Origin: Hyphomicrobiales bacterium
GTDB lineage: Bacteria > Pseudomonadota > Alphaproteobacteria > Rhizobiales > Xanthobacteraceae
Assembly (NCBI GenBank): GCA_017304505.1
Contig: JAFKKQ010000095.1
Coordinates: forward strand, 1 to 12,221
DNA length: 12,221 nt
Reading direction: 5' to 3'
In this document: one piece after another, positions 1 to 7,607 of the stretch
How the letters are laid out: every line of letters starts with the position of its first letter
Position numbering within the stretch: position 1 is the stretch's first letter
Made by a program: the position numbers and the translations under genes
Notes under the pieces: generated by a model
The model's database searches: none
The model's input: only the letters and a program-made list of their open reading frames with translations
Told to the model about the DNA's origin: nothing

Positions 1-170
1 GACGATCCGGGAATGAAGCCGACGATCAGGTGGATCGGTTTGTTCGGATAGCCACCTTGTGCGCCTTGCGCCGACTGTGCAGATGCACGCTGAACCAACG
101 CTCCACCAAAAACAATTCCCGCTGTCAGCATCGCTGCTGCCAGTGTGACAACCCGTCCCAGTCCACTCAT
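1..170 (-). CDS. Bug/TctC-family periplasmic solute receptor, N-terminal fragment
   Basis: The visible part is 56 codons and runs off the left edge, so the 3' end is missing. It starts at the ATG at 168-170, preceded by a strong AGGGAGG Shine-Dalgarno. The first ~31 residues form a Sec-type signal peptide: Arg at position 6, a hydrophobic core, and an ASA-Q cleavage site. After a Gln/Gly/Ala-rich linker comes YPNKPIHLIVGFIPGS, the typical start of mature tripartite-tricarboxylate (TctC/Bug) receptors. These proteins bind organic acids in the periplasm and hand them to a TctAB-type permease. The gene follows a second receptor of the same family (215-1204) by 44 bases on the same strand, so the two are probably co-transcribed. 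Family assignment is firm; the ligand cannot be read from the sequence. Confidence 0.85.
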   Translation of the reverse strand, partial: MSGLGRVVTLAAAMLTAGIVFGGALVQRASAQSAQGAQGGYPNKPIHLIVGFIPGS

Positions 171-214
171 GGGAAGCCCTCCCTGTGCTGTGCTCCGACG
201 GATGTGTCGTCTTG

Positions 215-1204
215 TTATTTTTTAATTCCGGCTGTCTTCGCGACCCCATCCCATTTCTTGAGCTCCTGGCCGATGAACTGCGCGAACGCCGCCGGCGTTC
301 CGCCTAGGGAATCGACGCCCTGAGCATGTAGCGTCGTCTGAACCTCTTTCGATTGCAGAGCCTCGTTGGCCGCCCGCGAGAGCTTGTTGACGATCTCGGC
401 CGAAGTCCCGGACGGCGCCAGCAAACCCATCCAGATCCCGGCGGAATAATCGGATATGCCGGCCTCCTCCATCGTCGGCACGTCCGGCGCAACCGCCGCG
501 CGCTTGGTCTGGGTCACCGCCAGGGCTTTCAGCTTGCCCGCCCGAACGTTCGACAATACGGTCGAAGCCGGCCCGAACATCAGCGGCACGCGCCCGGCCA
601 AGACATCGTTCATCCCTTGTGCGCTGCCGGGATAGGGCACCTGCATCAGCTTGATGCCGGCCTTGTTGTCGAGCAACACACCCGAGAGATGGCTCAACGT
701 GCCGACGCCGGACGAGGCGTATTGGATTTCGTCGGGCTTGGACTTCGCAAGCGCAATCAGCTCACGCATATTGTTCGCAGGCAGCGACGGATGGGCCACG
801 AGGATTTGCGGCGCGTTGGCAACAAGCATGATCGGCGCCAAGTCTTTGCCGAAGTCGAAATTGAGCTTGCTGACCGCCGGATTGATGGCCTGCGCCACGG
901 TGCACATGAACAGCGTGTAGCCGTCCTTCGGTGAGCGCGCGACGTATTCGGCGGCGATGCTGGAGCCGGCGCCGGGGCGATTCTCCACCACCAACTGCTG
1001 GCCGAGGGTCTGGCTCATGCGCGTCGCAAGCACGCGCATGATGATGTCGGCGACCGAGCCTGGACCAAAACCAACGACGACGCGGATTGAGCGGGCCGGG
1101 TAATCGTCCGCGCGGGCGACGGGTGCGGCAAGACCCGCAACGAGCACCAGCCCAAGCGCAACCGCGCCAATCCTCCTGACCGCCAATGTCCCAACGTTTC
1201 GCAT
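215..1204 (-). CDS. Bug/TctC-family tripartite tricarboxylate transporter receptor
   Basis: This is a complete 329-residue periplasmic binding protein, the usual length of the Bug family. The ATG at 1202-1204 was chosen because a strong AGGGAGGAAG ribosome site precedes it and a signal peptide follows at once (residues 1-32, ending in VARA). The reading frame stays open further upstream but lacks signal-peptide character there. The mature protein opens with DYPARSIRVVVGFGPGS. Around residues 72-98 it carries the hallmark VVENRPGAGSS ... AEYVARSPKDGYTL segment, and VPYPGSAQGMNDVLAGRV follows later. Members bind carboxylates or related small solutes and present them to TctAB-like permeases, or act as sensors. 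No tctA or tctB is visible. The gene is divergent from the broken decarboxylase-like gene at 1464, across a 259-base gap that must hold both promoters. The ligand is unknown. Confidence 0.92.
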   Translation of the reverse strand: MRNVGTLAVRRIGAVALGLVLVAGLAAPVARADDYPARSIRVVVGFGPGSVADIIMRVLATRMSQTLGQQLVVENRPGAGSSIAAEYVARSPKDGYTLFMCTVAQAINPAVSKLNFDFGKDLAPIMLVANAPQILVAHPSLPANNMRELIALAKSKPDEIQYASSGVGTLSHLSGVLLDNKAGIKLMQVPYPGSAQGMNDVLAGRVPLMFGPASTVLSNVRAGKLKALAVTQTKRAAVAPDVPTMEEAGISDYSAGIWMGLLAPSGTSAEIVNKLSRAANEALQSKEVQTTLHAQGVDSLGGTPAAFAQFIGQELKKWDGVAKTAGIKK

Positions 1205-1331
1205 GGCTTCCTCCCTCTGCCCTGCTTGTTGATCGCAGGTGGATCGGATCATAGCGGGTCCGGAGCCTTTTCGTACCCGCCGCATCAATGGCCTTCGGCC
1301 ACGCCGGCACCTTGTTGCCGGGCTTGTGGGC

Positions 1332-1349
1332 GGACGGCCGCCGCCGTCC
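1332..1349. repeat. Small GC-rich inverted repeat in the divergent intergenic region
   Basis: The 7-base arms GGACGGC (1332-1338) and GCCGTCC (1343-1349) flank a 4-base loop. The repeat lies in the 1205-1463 gap between the divergent receptor and decarboxylase-like genes. No T run follows on either strand, so it is not a typical terminator. It could be an operator, or a chance palindrome in GC-rich DNA. I could not place convincing promoter boxes in this gap. Confidence 0.3.
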
Positions 1350-1463
1350 ACCGCGTCGCACCCATCCACAATCCGACCGGTTCGCCAATCGCAGGCTGGA
1401 TTTTGCAGCCAAAGCCGGGTTGACTGCGCCTCGACCAAGAATGGTGCAGTAAGGAAACCTCAC

Positions 1464-2383
1464 GTGCCGAAGAATATCCCCCTGACGCTGGCCTGCGGCA
1501 ATTACGAGATCGTGCGCGCCCTCAAGGACGGCACCGTCACCCCCGATGGAATCGACCTGACCATCCTCACCGACATGGATTCGACCACGCGGCACTGGCG
1601 CTTCTGGCGATCACCGCCATTCCCGTGTTCCTGCACCGCCGCTTCCGCCACGGCTTCGTGTTCATCAATACCGGCAAAGGCATCAAGAAACCGGCCGACC
1701 TGATCGGCAAGAGGATCGGTATCAAGTCGTTCCTCGTCACCGCGATCCACTGGATGCGCGGCATCCTTGAGCACGAATATGGCGTACCGCACAAAGCGGT
1801 CGAATGGGTCGCCGAACTCGACGAGGACGTGGATTTCAACCCGCCGCCCGGACTGAAGATCACCCGCCTGCCCCACGACAAATCAGTGGAAACCATGCTG
1901 GCGGAGGGCGAACTGGATGCCCTCATTCACTCCGACATCATCAAGCCGATGGAAGCTGGCGACCCGCGCGTCGCGCGGCTGTGGCCCGATTACAAAGCCG
2001 AGGAAATCCGCTTCTACAAGAAGACGCAGATTTTCCCGATCATGCACGTGATGGGCATCCGACAGGAGATCGTCGACCGCCACCCGTGGGTGCCGGTCAA
2101 TCTGTTCCATGCCTTCGAGAAGTCGAAAGCCATCGCAATGAAACGGATGGCCAACCCGCGCATCGTGCCACTGGCTTGGTATCTGGAAGCCTGGAACGAG
2201 CAGCAGCAGGTGCTCGGACCGGACCCCTGGGAATATGGTCTTACGGACAAGAACCGGCATACGATGGGAACCATTGCCGGCTATTCCCACGAGCAGGGTC
2301 TCACCACGCGCCTCTGGACCCCCGACGATCTCTTCACCAGCGTATTCCAGGGCCGCAAGCGCGGTGACGAATTCCGCATTTGA
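1464..2383 (+). pseudogene. 4,5-dihydroxyphthalate decarboxylase-like / NMT1-like protein, frame broken by an internal deletion
   Basis: The 5' part starts at a GTG (1464-1466) with AAGGA eight bases upstream and reads VPKNIPLTLACGNYEIVRAL ... DGIDLTILTDMDSTTRHWRF, the normal N-terminus of this family. Near 1604 the sense frame jumps to another frame. The rest, starting LAITAIPVFLHRRFRHGFVF, then continues cleanly to the TGA at 2381-2383, through KPADLIGKRIG, RGILEHEYGV, MLAEGELDALIHSDIIKP and the usual C-terminal DDLF region. Relatives have about 25 more residues between these blocks, including an EFDV-type motif. The defect is therefore an out-of-frame deletion rather than a single-base slip. 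The family has a type II periplasmic-binding fold and includes phthalate-pathway decarboxylases and ABC-type binding proteins; which activity this gene had is not decidable. As written, translation would run into nonsense and stop near 1703. The deletion may be real or an assembly error. Confidence 0.82.
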
Positions 2384-2432
2384 CGCAGGCTCCAGCGGCG
2401 CTTAATCGAGCGGGGTCTGGATTGGATCAAGC

Positions 2433-3134
2433 ATGACGACAAGTCTTGGATTTACCGACCGCAAGGTCATGGCCGAGTTGACGGCCAAAATGCTCCTGGA
2501 AGTTGAAGCCGTCCGCTTCATGGACGACAAGCCGTTCATTTTCACCTCGGGCTGGGCCAGCCCCGTCTACATCGATTGCCGCCGTCTGATCTCGTTTCCG
2601 CGCGTCCGCAATACGCTCATGGATTTCGGCGCGGCCACAGTGTTTCGGGACGCGGGGTTTGAGCAATTCGACACGGTCGTGGGCGGAGAAACCGCAGGCA
2701 TTCCGTTCGCGGCCTGGATGGCCGACCGCCTCATGCTTCCGATGCAATATGTGCGCAAGAAACCCAAGGGCTTCGGCCGCAACGCCCAGATCGAAGGTCA
2801 CCTCGAGCCCGGCCAGCGCGTTCTGCTGGTTGAGGATCTGACAACCGATGGCGGCAGCAAGGTCAATTTCTGCAACGCATTGCGCGCCGCGGGCGCCACG
2901 GTCGAGCATATCTTCGTCATCTTCTTCTATGGCATCTACCCCAACAGCGAAAAGATCCTGTCCGACCTCAACATCAAACTGCACCACCTGTGCACGTGGT
3001 GGGACGTGCTGCAGTTTGCCAAGACATGCGGTCAGTTCGACCCGATCAAGCTCGGCGAGATTGAAAAATTCCTGCACGATCCTGCCGGGTGGTCGAAAGC
3101 TCATGGCGGCGTTTCCAAGACCGCAGCCGAATAA
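2433..3134 (+). CDS. pyrE: Orotate phosphoribosyltransferase
   Basis: This 233-residue protein belongs to the type I phosphoribosyltransferases. The enzyme joins orotate and PRPP to give orotidine 5'-phosphate in pyrimidine synthesis in the cytoplasm. Visible landmarks in order: [15 protein letters not shown] (38-51), which matches the orotate-site region; [14 protein letters not shown] (82-95); the flexible catalytic loop [10 protein letters not shown] (107-116) with its Arg/Lys residues; and the PRPP-binding loop [14 protein letters not shown] (130-143) with the acidic ED pair. The loop position that is His in the E. coli enzyme is Phe114 here. I believe this is normal for the longer alphaproteobacterial form, but it is worth noting. 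The protein is ~20 residues longer than E. coli PyrE, mostly at the C-terminus. The ribosome site before the ATG at 2433 is weak. It follows the broken gene by 49 bases and precedes the coxG-like gene by 40. No other pyrimidine genes are nearby. Confidence 0.9.
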   Translation: MTTSLGFTDRKVMAELTAKMLLEVEAVRFMDDKPFIFTSGWASPVYIDCRRLISFPRVRNTLMDFGAATVFRDAGFEQFDTVVGGETAGIPFAAWMADRLMLPMQYVRKKPKGFGRNAQIEGHLEPGQRVLLVEDLTTDGGSKVNFCNALRAAGATVEHIFVIFFYGIYPNSEKILSDLNIKLHHLCTWWDVLQFAKTCGQFDPIKLGEIEKFLHDPAGWSKAHGGVSKTAAE

Positions 3135-3140
3135 CGACAA

Positions 3141-3170
3141 AGGCAAATAGCGAGAAGGCAGGTAGCGAGA
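3141..3170 (+). repeat. Tandem 15-base duplication containing a duplicated ribosome-binding motif
   Basis: Bases 3141-3155 and 3156-3170 are two adjacent copies of a 15-base unit, identical at 13 positions and differing only at unit positions 6 and 7. Each copy carries AGCGAGA and runs into AG, so a GAGAAG-like Shine-Dalgarno occurs twice. Only the second lies at a workable distance from the coxG-like ATG at 3175. It probably arose by a local slippage duplication. Confidence 0.7.
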
Positions 3171-3174
3171 AGAC

Positions 3175-3735
3175 ATGGAGTTCGACAACTCATTTGAAGT
3201 GCCGCTTCCACCGGATCAGGCTTGGCCGGTGCTGATGAACATCCAGAGCATCGCGCCCTGCATGCCGGGCGCACAGCTCACCGACGTGGTGGACGACAAA
3301 ACCTACAAGGGCAGTATCGGAGTCCGCCTCGGTCCCGTGGCGCTGACCTTCGCCGGAACGGTGGTCTTCGAGGAGATCGACAACGCCAACCACACGGCGC
3401 GTGTGCGGGCCCAGGGCAACGATGCCAAGGGCCGCGGTGCCGCGCAGGCCAAGTCCACCTTCCGCCTGGAGCCGGCCGGCAGCGGCTCGAAGGTGCTGGT
3501 GCATACCGACTTGTCGCTCTCCGGCGCCGTCGCACAATACGGCCGCGGCGTCGGCATGATCCAGGCAACTGCCACGGCGCTGATGAACCAGTTCGCCAAC
3601 AATCTGAAAAAGCAGCTCGCCAATCCGCCCGCCGACGGCGACGCGCCTCAGGCGGCCAAGCCAATCTCGGCGACCTCGCTCGCCGGCCAGGTCATGTGGA
3701 ACACCGTCAAGGACAAGTTTGGCGGAAAGTCTTGA
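3175..3735 (+). CDS. CoxG-like SRPBCC-domain protein (carbon monoxide dehydrogenase subunit G family)
   Basis: A 186-residue protein that starts at the ATG at 3175 after a GAGAAG ribosome site. Residues 1-~145 read as a START/SRPBCC fold of the CoxG type: MEFDNSFEVPLPPDQAWPVL, then CMPGAQL, YKGSIGVRLGPVALTFAGTV, and a GRGAAQAKSTFRL ... VHTDLSLSGAVAQYGRGV segment. The C-terminal ~40 residues are an Ala/Pro-rich linker and a short tail. In aerobic CO and nicotinate-type molybdenum hydroxylases, CoxG helps membrane anchoring, but many homologues occur far from coxMSL and have no settled role. No molybdenum hydroxylase gene is present here, so subunit G is only a family label. It lies in a plus-strand run between pyrE and idi, and idi starts 2 bases after its stop, which implies translational coupling. 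Confidence 0.85.
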   Translation: MEFDNSFEVPLPPDQAWPVLMNIQSIAPCMPGAQLTDVVDDKTYKGSIGVRLGPVALTFAGTVVFEEIDNANHTARVRAQGNDAKGRGAAQAKSTFRLEPAGSGSKVLVHTDLSLSGAVAQYGRGVGMIQATATALMNQFANNLKKQLANPPADGDAPQAAKPISATSLAGQVMWNTVKDKFGGKS

Positions 3736-3737
3736 GG

Positions 3738-4289
3738 ATGGCCGGCTCCGCCGACAACGACCCGGTCATCCTGGTCGACGCCGACGACATCGAGGTCGGC
3801 ACCGCGGGCAAGCTCGACGCTCATCGGCGCGGGCTGAGGCATCGCGCCATCTCGGTCCTGGTCCGCAACACGGACGGCCAGTTCCTGCTGCAGCGGCGCA
3901 ATCCGGCGAAGTATCACTCCGGCGGATTGTGGACCAACGCCTGCTGCAGTCACCCCCTGCCCGGTGAAAATCCCGATGATGCCGCACGCCGAAGGCTTGC
4001 AGAGGAAATGGGGATCGACTGCCGCATCGAACCGCTGTTCGTCTTTCAATACAACGCGCCGGTGCCTGGCGGTTTGATCGAGAACGAAGTCGTTCACGTG
4101 TTCGGCGGCCGCCACGACGGTTCAATCGAGCCCGATCCGAACGAAGTCAGCGAATGGAAATGGATAGCCTACGACGACCTCGTATCCGATCTGCGTTCGC
4201 GACCGGACGCCTACACCGTATGGTTTCGGCAATACGTCGCCACGCACGGCGACATGCTGGCCGATTGGGTTGAGAACGGCGGGCGTTAG
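3738..4289 (+). CDS. idi: Isopentenyl-diphosphate delta-isomerase, type 1
   Basis: The 183-residue product matches the length of the E. coli enzyme (182). It interconverts isopentenyl and dimethylallyl diphosphate, the isoprenoid building blocks, using a metal-dependent Nudix fold. The key residues are all present: candidate metal-binding His29 and His35 (AHRRGLRHRAIS), the catalytic Cys70 in TNACCSHP with His72, and Glu115 and Glu117 in the ENE motif, with the Glu of that pair acting in acid-base chemistry. A Nudix-like stretch lies at residues 76-93. The ATG at 3738 follows the coxG-like stop by 2 bases and is preceded by TTGAGG, so it is probably coupled to that gene. The frame is open far upstream inside coxG, but that is a shadow. 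Its stop TAG overlaps the stop of the convergent TRAP receptor gene. Confidence 0.95.
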   Translation: MAGSADNDPVILVDADDIEVGTAGKLDAHRRGLRHRAISVLVRNTDGQFLLQRRNPAKYHSGGLWTNACCSHPLPGENPDDAARRRLAEEMGIDCRIEPLFVFQYNAPVPGGLIENEVVHVFGGRHDGSIEPDPNEVSEWKWIAYDDLVSDLRSRPDAYTVWFRQYVATHGDMLADWVENGGR

Positions 4290-5365
4290 CTCTCCCGTCC
4301 CTCCAGCACCGCCTTGAGCGAGATGCGCGACCAGGCGCCCGCACGGTCGCGAAACGCCAAATAGGAATCGTGAATCTTGCGCGCCGTGGCGTTGCGCCCC
4401 GCGAGTTCGCCCAGCACGTCACGGCTGGCGTCGCGCGCAGCCGCGACAAGATCGGTGGGGAAGCCGCGAAGCTTGACGTGATGCTGTCCCGTCAATGCGG
4501 CCAGCGCCTCGGTGTTGAGCCGCTCCATCTCGGCCAACGCAAAGTTGGCTTCGGTGGCGCAGGCATGCGCGACGATGGCCTTCAGCTCCGCGTTGAGCGC
4601 GTTCCAGGCTTTCAGCGACACGACACATTCACCCGTGCCATTCGGCTTGTTAAAACCAGGATAGTAATAGAACGGCGCCACGCGATAGAGCCCGAGCGCG
4701 ATGTCGGTGCCGGGACCGACGAACTCCACGGCATCAATGACGCCGGATTGCAGGCTGGTAAGGATCTCCGCCGGAGGCGTGGTTTGCGGCGTCGCGCCGA
4801 GCCGGCGGTAGACCTCGCCGCCGAGGCCAAGGGAACGGATCTTCGTGCCGGCGATCTCGGTGCGACTCTTGATCTCGTGGCGAAACCAGCCGCCCATGCA
4901 GACGCCAGTGTTGCCGGCCATGAACGGCTTGACGCCGAACGGCGCATAAAGCTCGTCCCACAATGCCTGGCCGCCACCCGCCTCGACCCAGGAAACATGC
5001 TCGCCCGGCGTCAGCCCGAACGGCACTGTGGTGTAGAACGCCGCCGCCGGCATCTTGCCCTGCCAATAGAACGCCGCCGTGTGGCCGATCTCGGCGACGC
5101 CGCCGCCGACCGCATCCAGGACTTCGAAGGCCGGCACGATCTCGCCCGCGGCATGGACGGCGATGTCCAGCCGCCCGCCGGACAGCGCACGGATACGCGA
5201 GGCGACCCGCTCGGCTGACATACCCGGTCCCGGCAGGCGCTTGGGCCACGACGTCACCATGCGCCAGCGCTGGGTCTGCGCACGCGCAACGGAGGGCGCG
5301 ACCACCGCACCGGCTACGCTCGCCGCGCCCGCGCCCACCAGCCGCCGCCGTGTGATTGTCGTCAT
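4286..5365 (-). CDS. TRAP transporter substrate-binding protein, TakP/DctP-like, with Tat signal
   Basis: A 359-residue periplasmic receptor of the TRAP (DctP) family, closest by eye to TakP, the 2-oxoacid receptor of Rhodobacter. The N-terminus has a twin-arginine motif (TRRRLVGAG, residues 5-13), a weakly hydrophobic Ala-rich core and an ARAQ cleavage site near residue 30. The mature part opens with RWRMVTSWPKRLPGPG. Family landmarks follow: GWFRHEI (159-165), the ligand-site Arg177 in KIRSLG, LQSGVIDAVEFVGPG (205-219), and APFYYYPGFNKPNGT (230-244). The ATG at 5363-5365 is preceded by AGGGAG. No dctQ or dctM membrane genes are visible, so it is an orphan receptor here. It starts 21 bases after the thiD stop on the same strand, which suggests it is the last gene of the riboswitch-controlled thiamine operon. 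Ligand unknown; a 2-oxoacid is the family default, while a thiamine precursor is speculation. Confidence 0.9.
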   Translation of the reverse strand: MTTITRRRLVGAGAASVAGAVVAPSVARAQTQRWRMVTSWPKRLPGPGMSAERVASRIRALSGGRLDIAVHAAGEIVPAFEVLDAVGGGVAEIGHTAAFYWQGKMPAAAFYTTVPFGLTPGEHVSWVEAGGGQALWDELYAPFGVKPFMAGNTGVCMGGWFRHEIKSRTEIAGTKIRSLGLGGEVYRRLGATPQTTPPAEILTSLQSGVIDAVEFVGPGTDIALGLYRVAPFYYYPGFNKPNGTGECVVSLKAWNALNAELKAIVAHACATEANFALAEMERLNTEALAALTGQHHVKLRGFPTDLVAAARDASRDVLGELAGRNATARKIHDSYLAFRDRAGAWSRISLKAVLEGRES

Positions 5366-5386
5366 GATCCGCTCCCTGCCGCTGCG

Positions 5387-6184
5387 TCACCACCAGCGAT
5401 GAAAATGATGGACCGGGCCGTGGCCCGAACCGATGTCGAGCCGATCCGCGGCGCCGATGGCCGTGGTCACATAAGCTTTGGCGGACTGGACGGCTTCGGC
5501 AAGTGCCAGCCCCTTCGCCAGCCCCGCGGCGATGGCCGACGACAGCGTGCAGCCGGTGCCATGCGTGTTGCGCGTGTCGAAGCGCGGCCCGGCCAGCCGC
5601 GTCACGCCCTGCGGCTCGACCAGAAGATCGACGCTCTCGGCGCCCTCCCCGTGGCCGCCCTTCATCAGCACCGACCGCGCGCCGAACGCCAGCAGGCGCT
5701 CGCCCTGTTCGCGCATTGCCGCTTCGTCCCCTGCCACGGCCGTATCGAGCAGCGCAGCGGCCTCCGCCAGGTTCGGCGTCAGCACCAGAGCCTTGGGGAT
5801 CAGCAGGCGACGCAGGTTCTCGACCGCGTCGGGCGCCAACAAGCGGTCGCCCGAAGTCGCGACCATGACCGGGTCCAGCACCACGTTGCGCTGTCCATGC
5901 CGAGCCAGCCCCTCGGAAACGACCGCAATCGTCGCCGCGTTCGACAGCATGCCCACCTCCACCGCATCGACCGCGAGATCGCAAAACACCGCGTCCATTT
6001 GCGCGGTGACGAACGCAGGCGGCAGGTCATGGATGCCGGTCACGCCCTTGGTGTTCTGCGCCGTCAGTGCAGCGATCACCGATGCACCATAAACGCCGAG
6101 CGCCGAGAACGTCTTGAGATCGGCCTGGATGCCGGCCCCGCCTCCCGAATCCGAGCCCGCGATGGTGACGGCAATCGCAGTCAT
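5387..6184 (-). CDS. thiD: Hydroxymethylpyrimidine / phosphomethylpyrimidine kinase
   Basis: A 265-residue ribokinase-fold enzyme that phosphorylates HMP and then HMP-phosphate to HMP diphosphate, the pyrimidine half of thiamine. The N-terminal [21 protein letters not shown] (residues 5-25) is the classic ThiD opening with the substrate-binding GGGAG turn. [15 protein letters not shown] and [14 protein letters not shown] (103-116) follow. ATP-site and catalytic signatures are MKGGH (174-178) and [13 protein letters not shown] (209-221) with Cys212. Its ATG overlaps the thiE stop as ATGA, so the two are translationally coupled. Being third in thiM-thiE-thiD, it should fall under the TPP riboswitch. 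The C-terminus ends in an aromatic/His-rich tail (HHFHRWW). Confidence 0.97.
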   Translation of the reverse strand: MTAIAVTIAGSDSGGGAGIQADLKTFSALGVYGASVIAALTAQNTKGVTGIHDLPPAFVTAQMDAVFCDLAVDAVEVGMLSNAATIAVVSEGLARHGQRNVVLDPVMVATSGDRLLAPDAVENLRRLLIPKALVLTPNLAEAAALLDTAVAGDEAAMREQGERLLAFGARSVLMKGGHGEGAESVDLLVEPQGVTRLAGPRFDTRNTHGTGCTLSSAIAAGLAKGLALAEAVQSAKAYVTTAIGAADRLDIGSGHGPVHHFHRWW

Positions 6185-6837
6185 GCCCGCCCTCGCTTGG
6201 CAAGCGCCGTATCCACAACCTGCCGCAGTTCCGCGGTCGCCGTTCGCGGGTCGGGCGCAAGCGACAACGCGGAAATCACAGAGACGCCATCAGCCCCCGC
6301 CTCGATGACCGGCGCGGCATTGACCGCATTGATGCCGGCGATGCCGCACGTCAAAAAGCCCGGCTTGCGCCGGTGCAGCGCTTCGATCACGCGCGCCATG
6401 CCGGCGTTGCCGATCGGCTTGTTCTTCGTGACCTTGGAGGTTGTGCCGTAAATCCCGCCGATACCGGCGTAGTCGATGAGATCGAGGTCGGTCGCGTCGG
6501 CGCGCTCGGGGCTGTTGATGGTCAGACCGATGATCGCATCGGGCCCGAGCAGCCGCCGCGCATCGGCCGGCGCCATGTCGTCCCAACCGATGTGGACGCC
6601 CTCGCAACCGATGGCCAAGGCCACATCGACGCGGTCATTGATGAGGAGCGGCACGTGGCCGAGCGCCGCCTTGATGGCGCGGGCCCGCTCGACCATCACG
6701 CGGGTGTCGCTCAGCTTGTCGCGCAACTGCACCAGCGTCACGCCGCCCGCGGCGAGCATCCGGCAGAGATCGGGCAGTTCGTGGCCACCGGCCACCTCGA
6801 GATAGACAATGGCATAAACCCGAAGATCGACACGCAT
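6181..6837 (-). CDS. thiE: Thiamine-phosphate synthase
   Basis: A 218-residue TIM-barrel enzyme that condenses HMP diphosphate with thiazole phosphate to form thiamine phosphate. Landmarks: TLVQLRDK (34-41), [14 protein letters not shown] (64-77), GVHIGWDDM (80-88), [10 protein letters not shown] (126-135) with the diphosphate-loop Thr/Ser residues, and [11 protein letters not shown] (181-191). Two positions differ from the B. subtilis pattern: Trp85 replaces the usual Gln of HIGQ, and the loop reads GTTSK instead of PTxTK. The second resembles ThiE sequences of Bradyrhizobium-like bacteria and is not a sign of decay. The start at 6835-6837 is fixed by the ATGA overlap with the thiM stop; the open frame upstream is a shadow inside thiM. 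It overlaps thiD the same way at its end. Confidence 0.93.
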   Translation of the reverse strand: MRVDLRVYAIVYLEVAGGHELPDLCRMLAAGGVTLVQLRDKLSDTRVMVERARAIKAALGHVPLLINDRVDVALAIGCEGVHIGWDDMAPADARRLLGPDAIIGLTINSPERADATDLDLIDYAGIGGIYGTTSKVTKNKPIGNAGMARVIEALHRRKPGFLTCGIAGINAVNAAPVIEAGADGVSVISALSLAPDPRTATAELRQVVDTALAKRGRA

Positions 6838-7607
6838 CAGCCCACCTTCGCCCTTGCAACCAATGTGCGGCGGTCGAGCGCCGCGACCGCGTCGAGAATT
6901 TCCACCGCGAAGCTCCCGGGGCCGCGGGCGCGCTCGGCCGCCACGTCCCCCGCAACGCCGACCAGGGTCAGCGCCGCCGCGGTCGCTGCCCAGGCGTCGG
7001 CCTCGACGGCCAGCGTTACCCCGACCAGCGCGGAAGCCGCGCAGCCCATCGCCGTGACCTGGCCCATCAGCGGGTGGCCGTTGGCGAGGGTCACGAGCCG
7101 TTTCCCATCGCACACCCGGTCGTGCGCGCCGGTAAGTCCGATGACGGCGCCCCAGGACCTCGCCGTGCGCGCCAGTGCCCTATCGTCGGTCTTGCCGCCG
7201 GCAAGCGTCGCAAGCTCGGCGGCATTGAGCCGCAACGCCCGCGGCTTCTTTTGGACCAGCGCCCGGGCGAAGGCCGCACGCGGCGGCGAGCGGTCAATAA
7301 ACACCGGGTCGAGCACCCAGGGGATACCGGCCTTGTTGGCGACGCCGATGGCGGCTACGGCCGCCTTCTGCCGCTCCGGGTCGAATGTGCCGAGATTGAC
7401 GAGAAGCGCGTCGGCGGTCGCGGCAAAGGCCCGGACCTCCTTCTGCGCGATGGTCATGGACGGCACCGCACCAGCGGCCAGCAGCATGTTGGCTGTGAAT
7501 GCCTGCGCCACCGCATTGGTGATGCAATGCACCCGCGGCCGGCGCGCCCGCACGCGGTCCAGGATATCAGCCGTCATGGCAGGGAGCTCGCGGTGCGGCG
7601 CCTGCAT
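6837..7607 (-). CDS. thiM: Hydroxyethylthiazole kinase
   Basis: A 256-residue ribokinase-like enzyme that phosphorylates the thiazole alcohol salvaged from thiamine breakdown or the medium. Landmarks: VHCITNAVAQAFTANMLLA (26-44) matches the thiazole-site region; VLDPVFIDRSPPR (98-110); LRLNAAELATLAG (126-138); and AMGCAASALVG (187-197) with the conserved Gly-Cys (188-189) of the anion hole. I chose the ATG at 7605-7607 because GGAGGGA lies about five bases upstream and forms the 3' edge of the TPP aptamer. An in-frame ATG at 7625 lies inside the aptamer core and is not credible. A third at 7577 would still keep the conserved domain but has a poorer ribosome site. First gene of thiM-thiE-thiD and therefore the direct target of the riboswitch. 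Confidence 0.93.
   Translation of the reverse strand: MQAPHRELPAMTADILDRVRARRPRVHCITNAVAQAFTANMLLAAGAVPSMTIAQKEVRAFAATADALLVNLGTFDPERQKAAVAAIGVANKAGIPWVLDPVFIDRSPPRAAFARALVQKKPRALRLNAAELATLAGGKTDDRALARTARSWGAVIGLTGAHDRVCDGKRLVTLANGHPLMGQVTAMGCAASALVGVTLAVEADAWAATAAALTLVGVAGDVAAERARGPGSFAVEILDAVAALDRRTLVARAKVG

Noticed and set aside
1205..1438. N-terminal extension of the Bug receptor up to 1438
   Set aside because: The extension would bury the signal peptide and ribosome site at 1204 and has no family similarity.
1600..1606. Programmed ribosomal frameshift in the decarboxylase-like gene
   Set aside because: No slippery heptamer or downstream structure is evident, and a frameshift alone would still leave ~25 conserved residues missing.
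4734..5984. 416-codon minus-strand frame overlapping thiD and the TRAP receptor gene
   Set aside because: It is a shifted frame of two well-supported genes, rich in Gly and Arg and without motifs.
5399..6451. 350-codon open frame on the plus strand across thiD and thiE
   Set aside because: It is antisense to two clear enzymes with motifs and coupled starts. Its translation is Arg/His-rich without family character, as expected for a GC-rich shadow frame.
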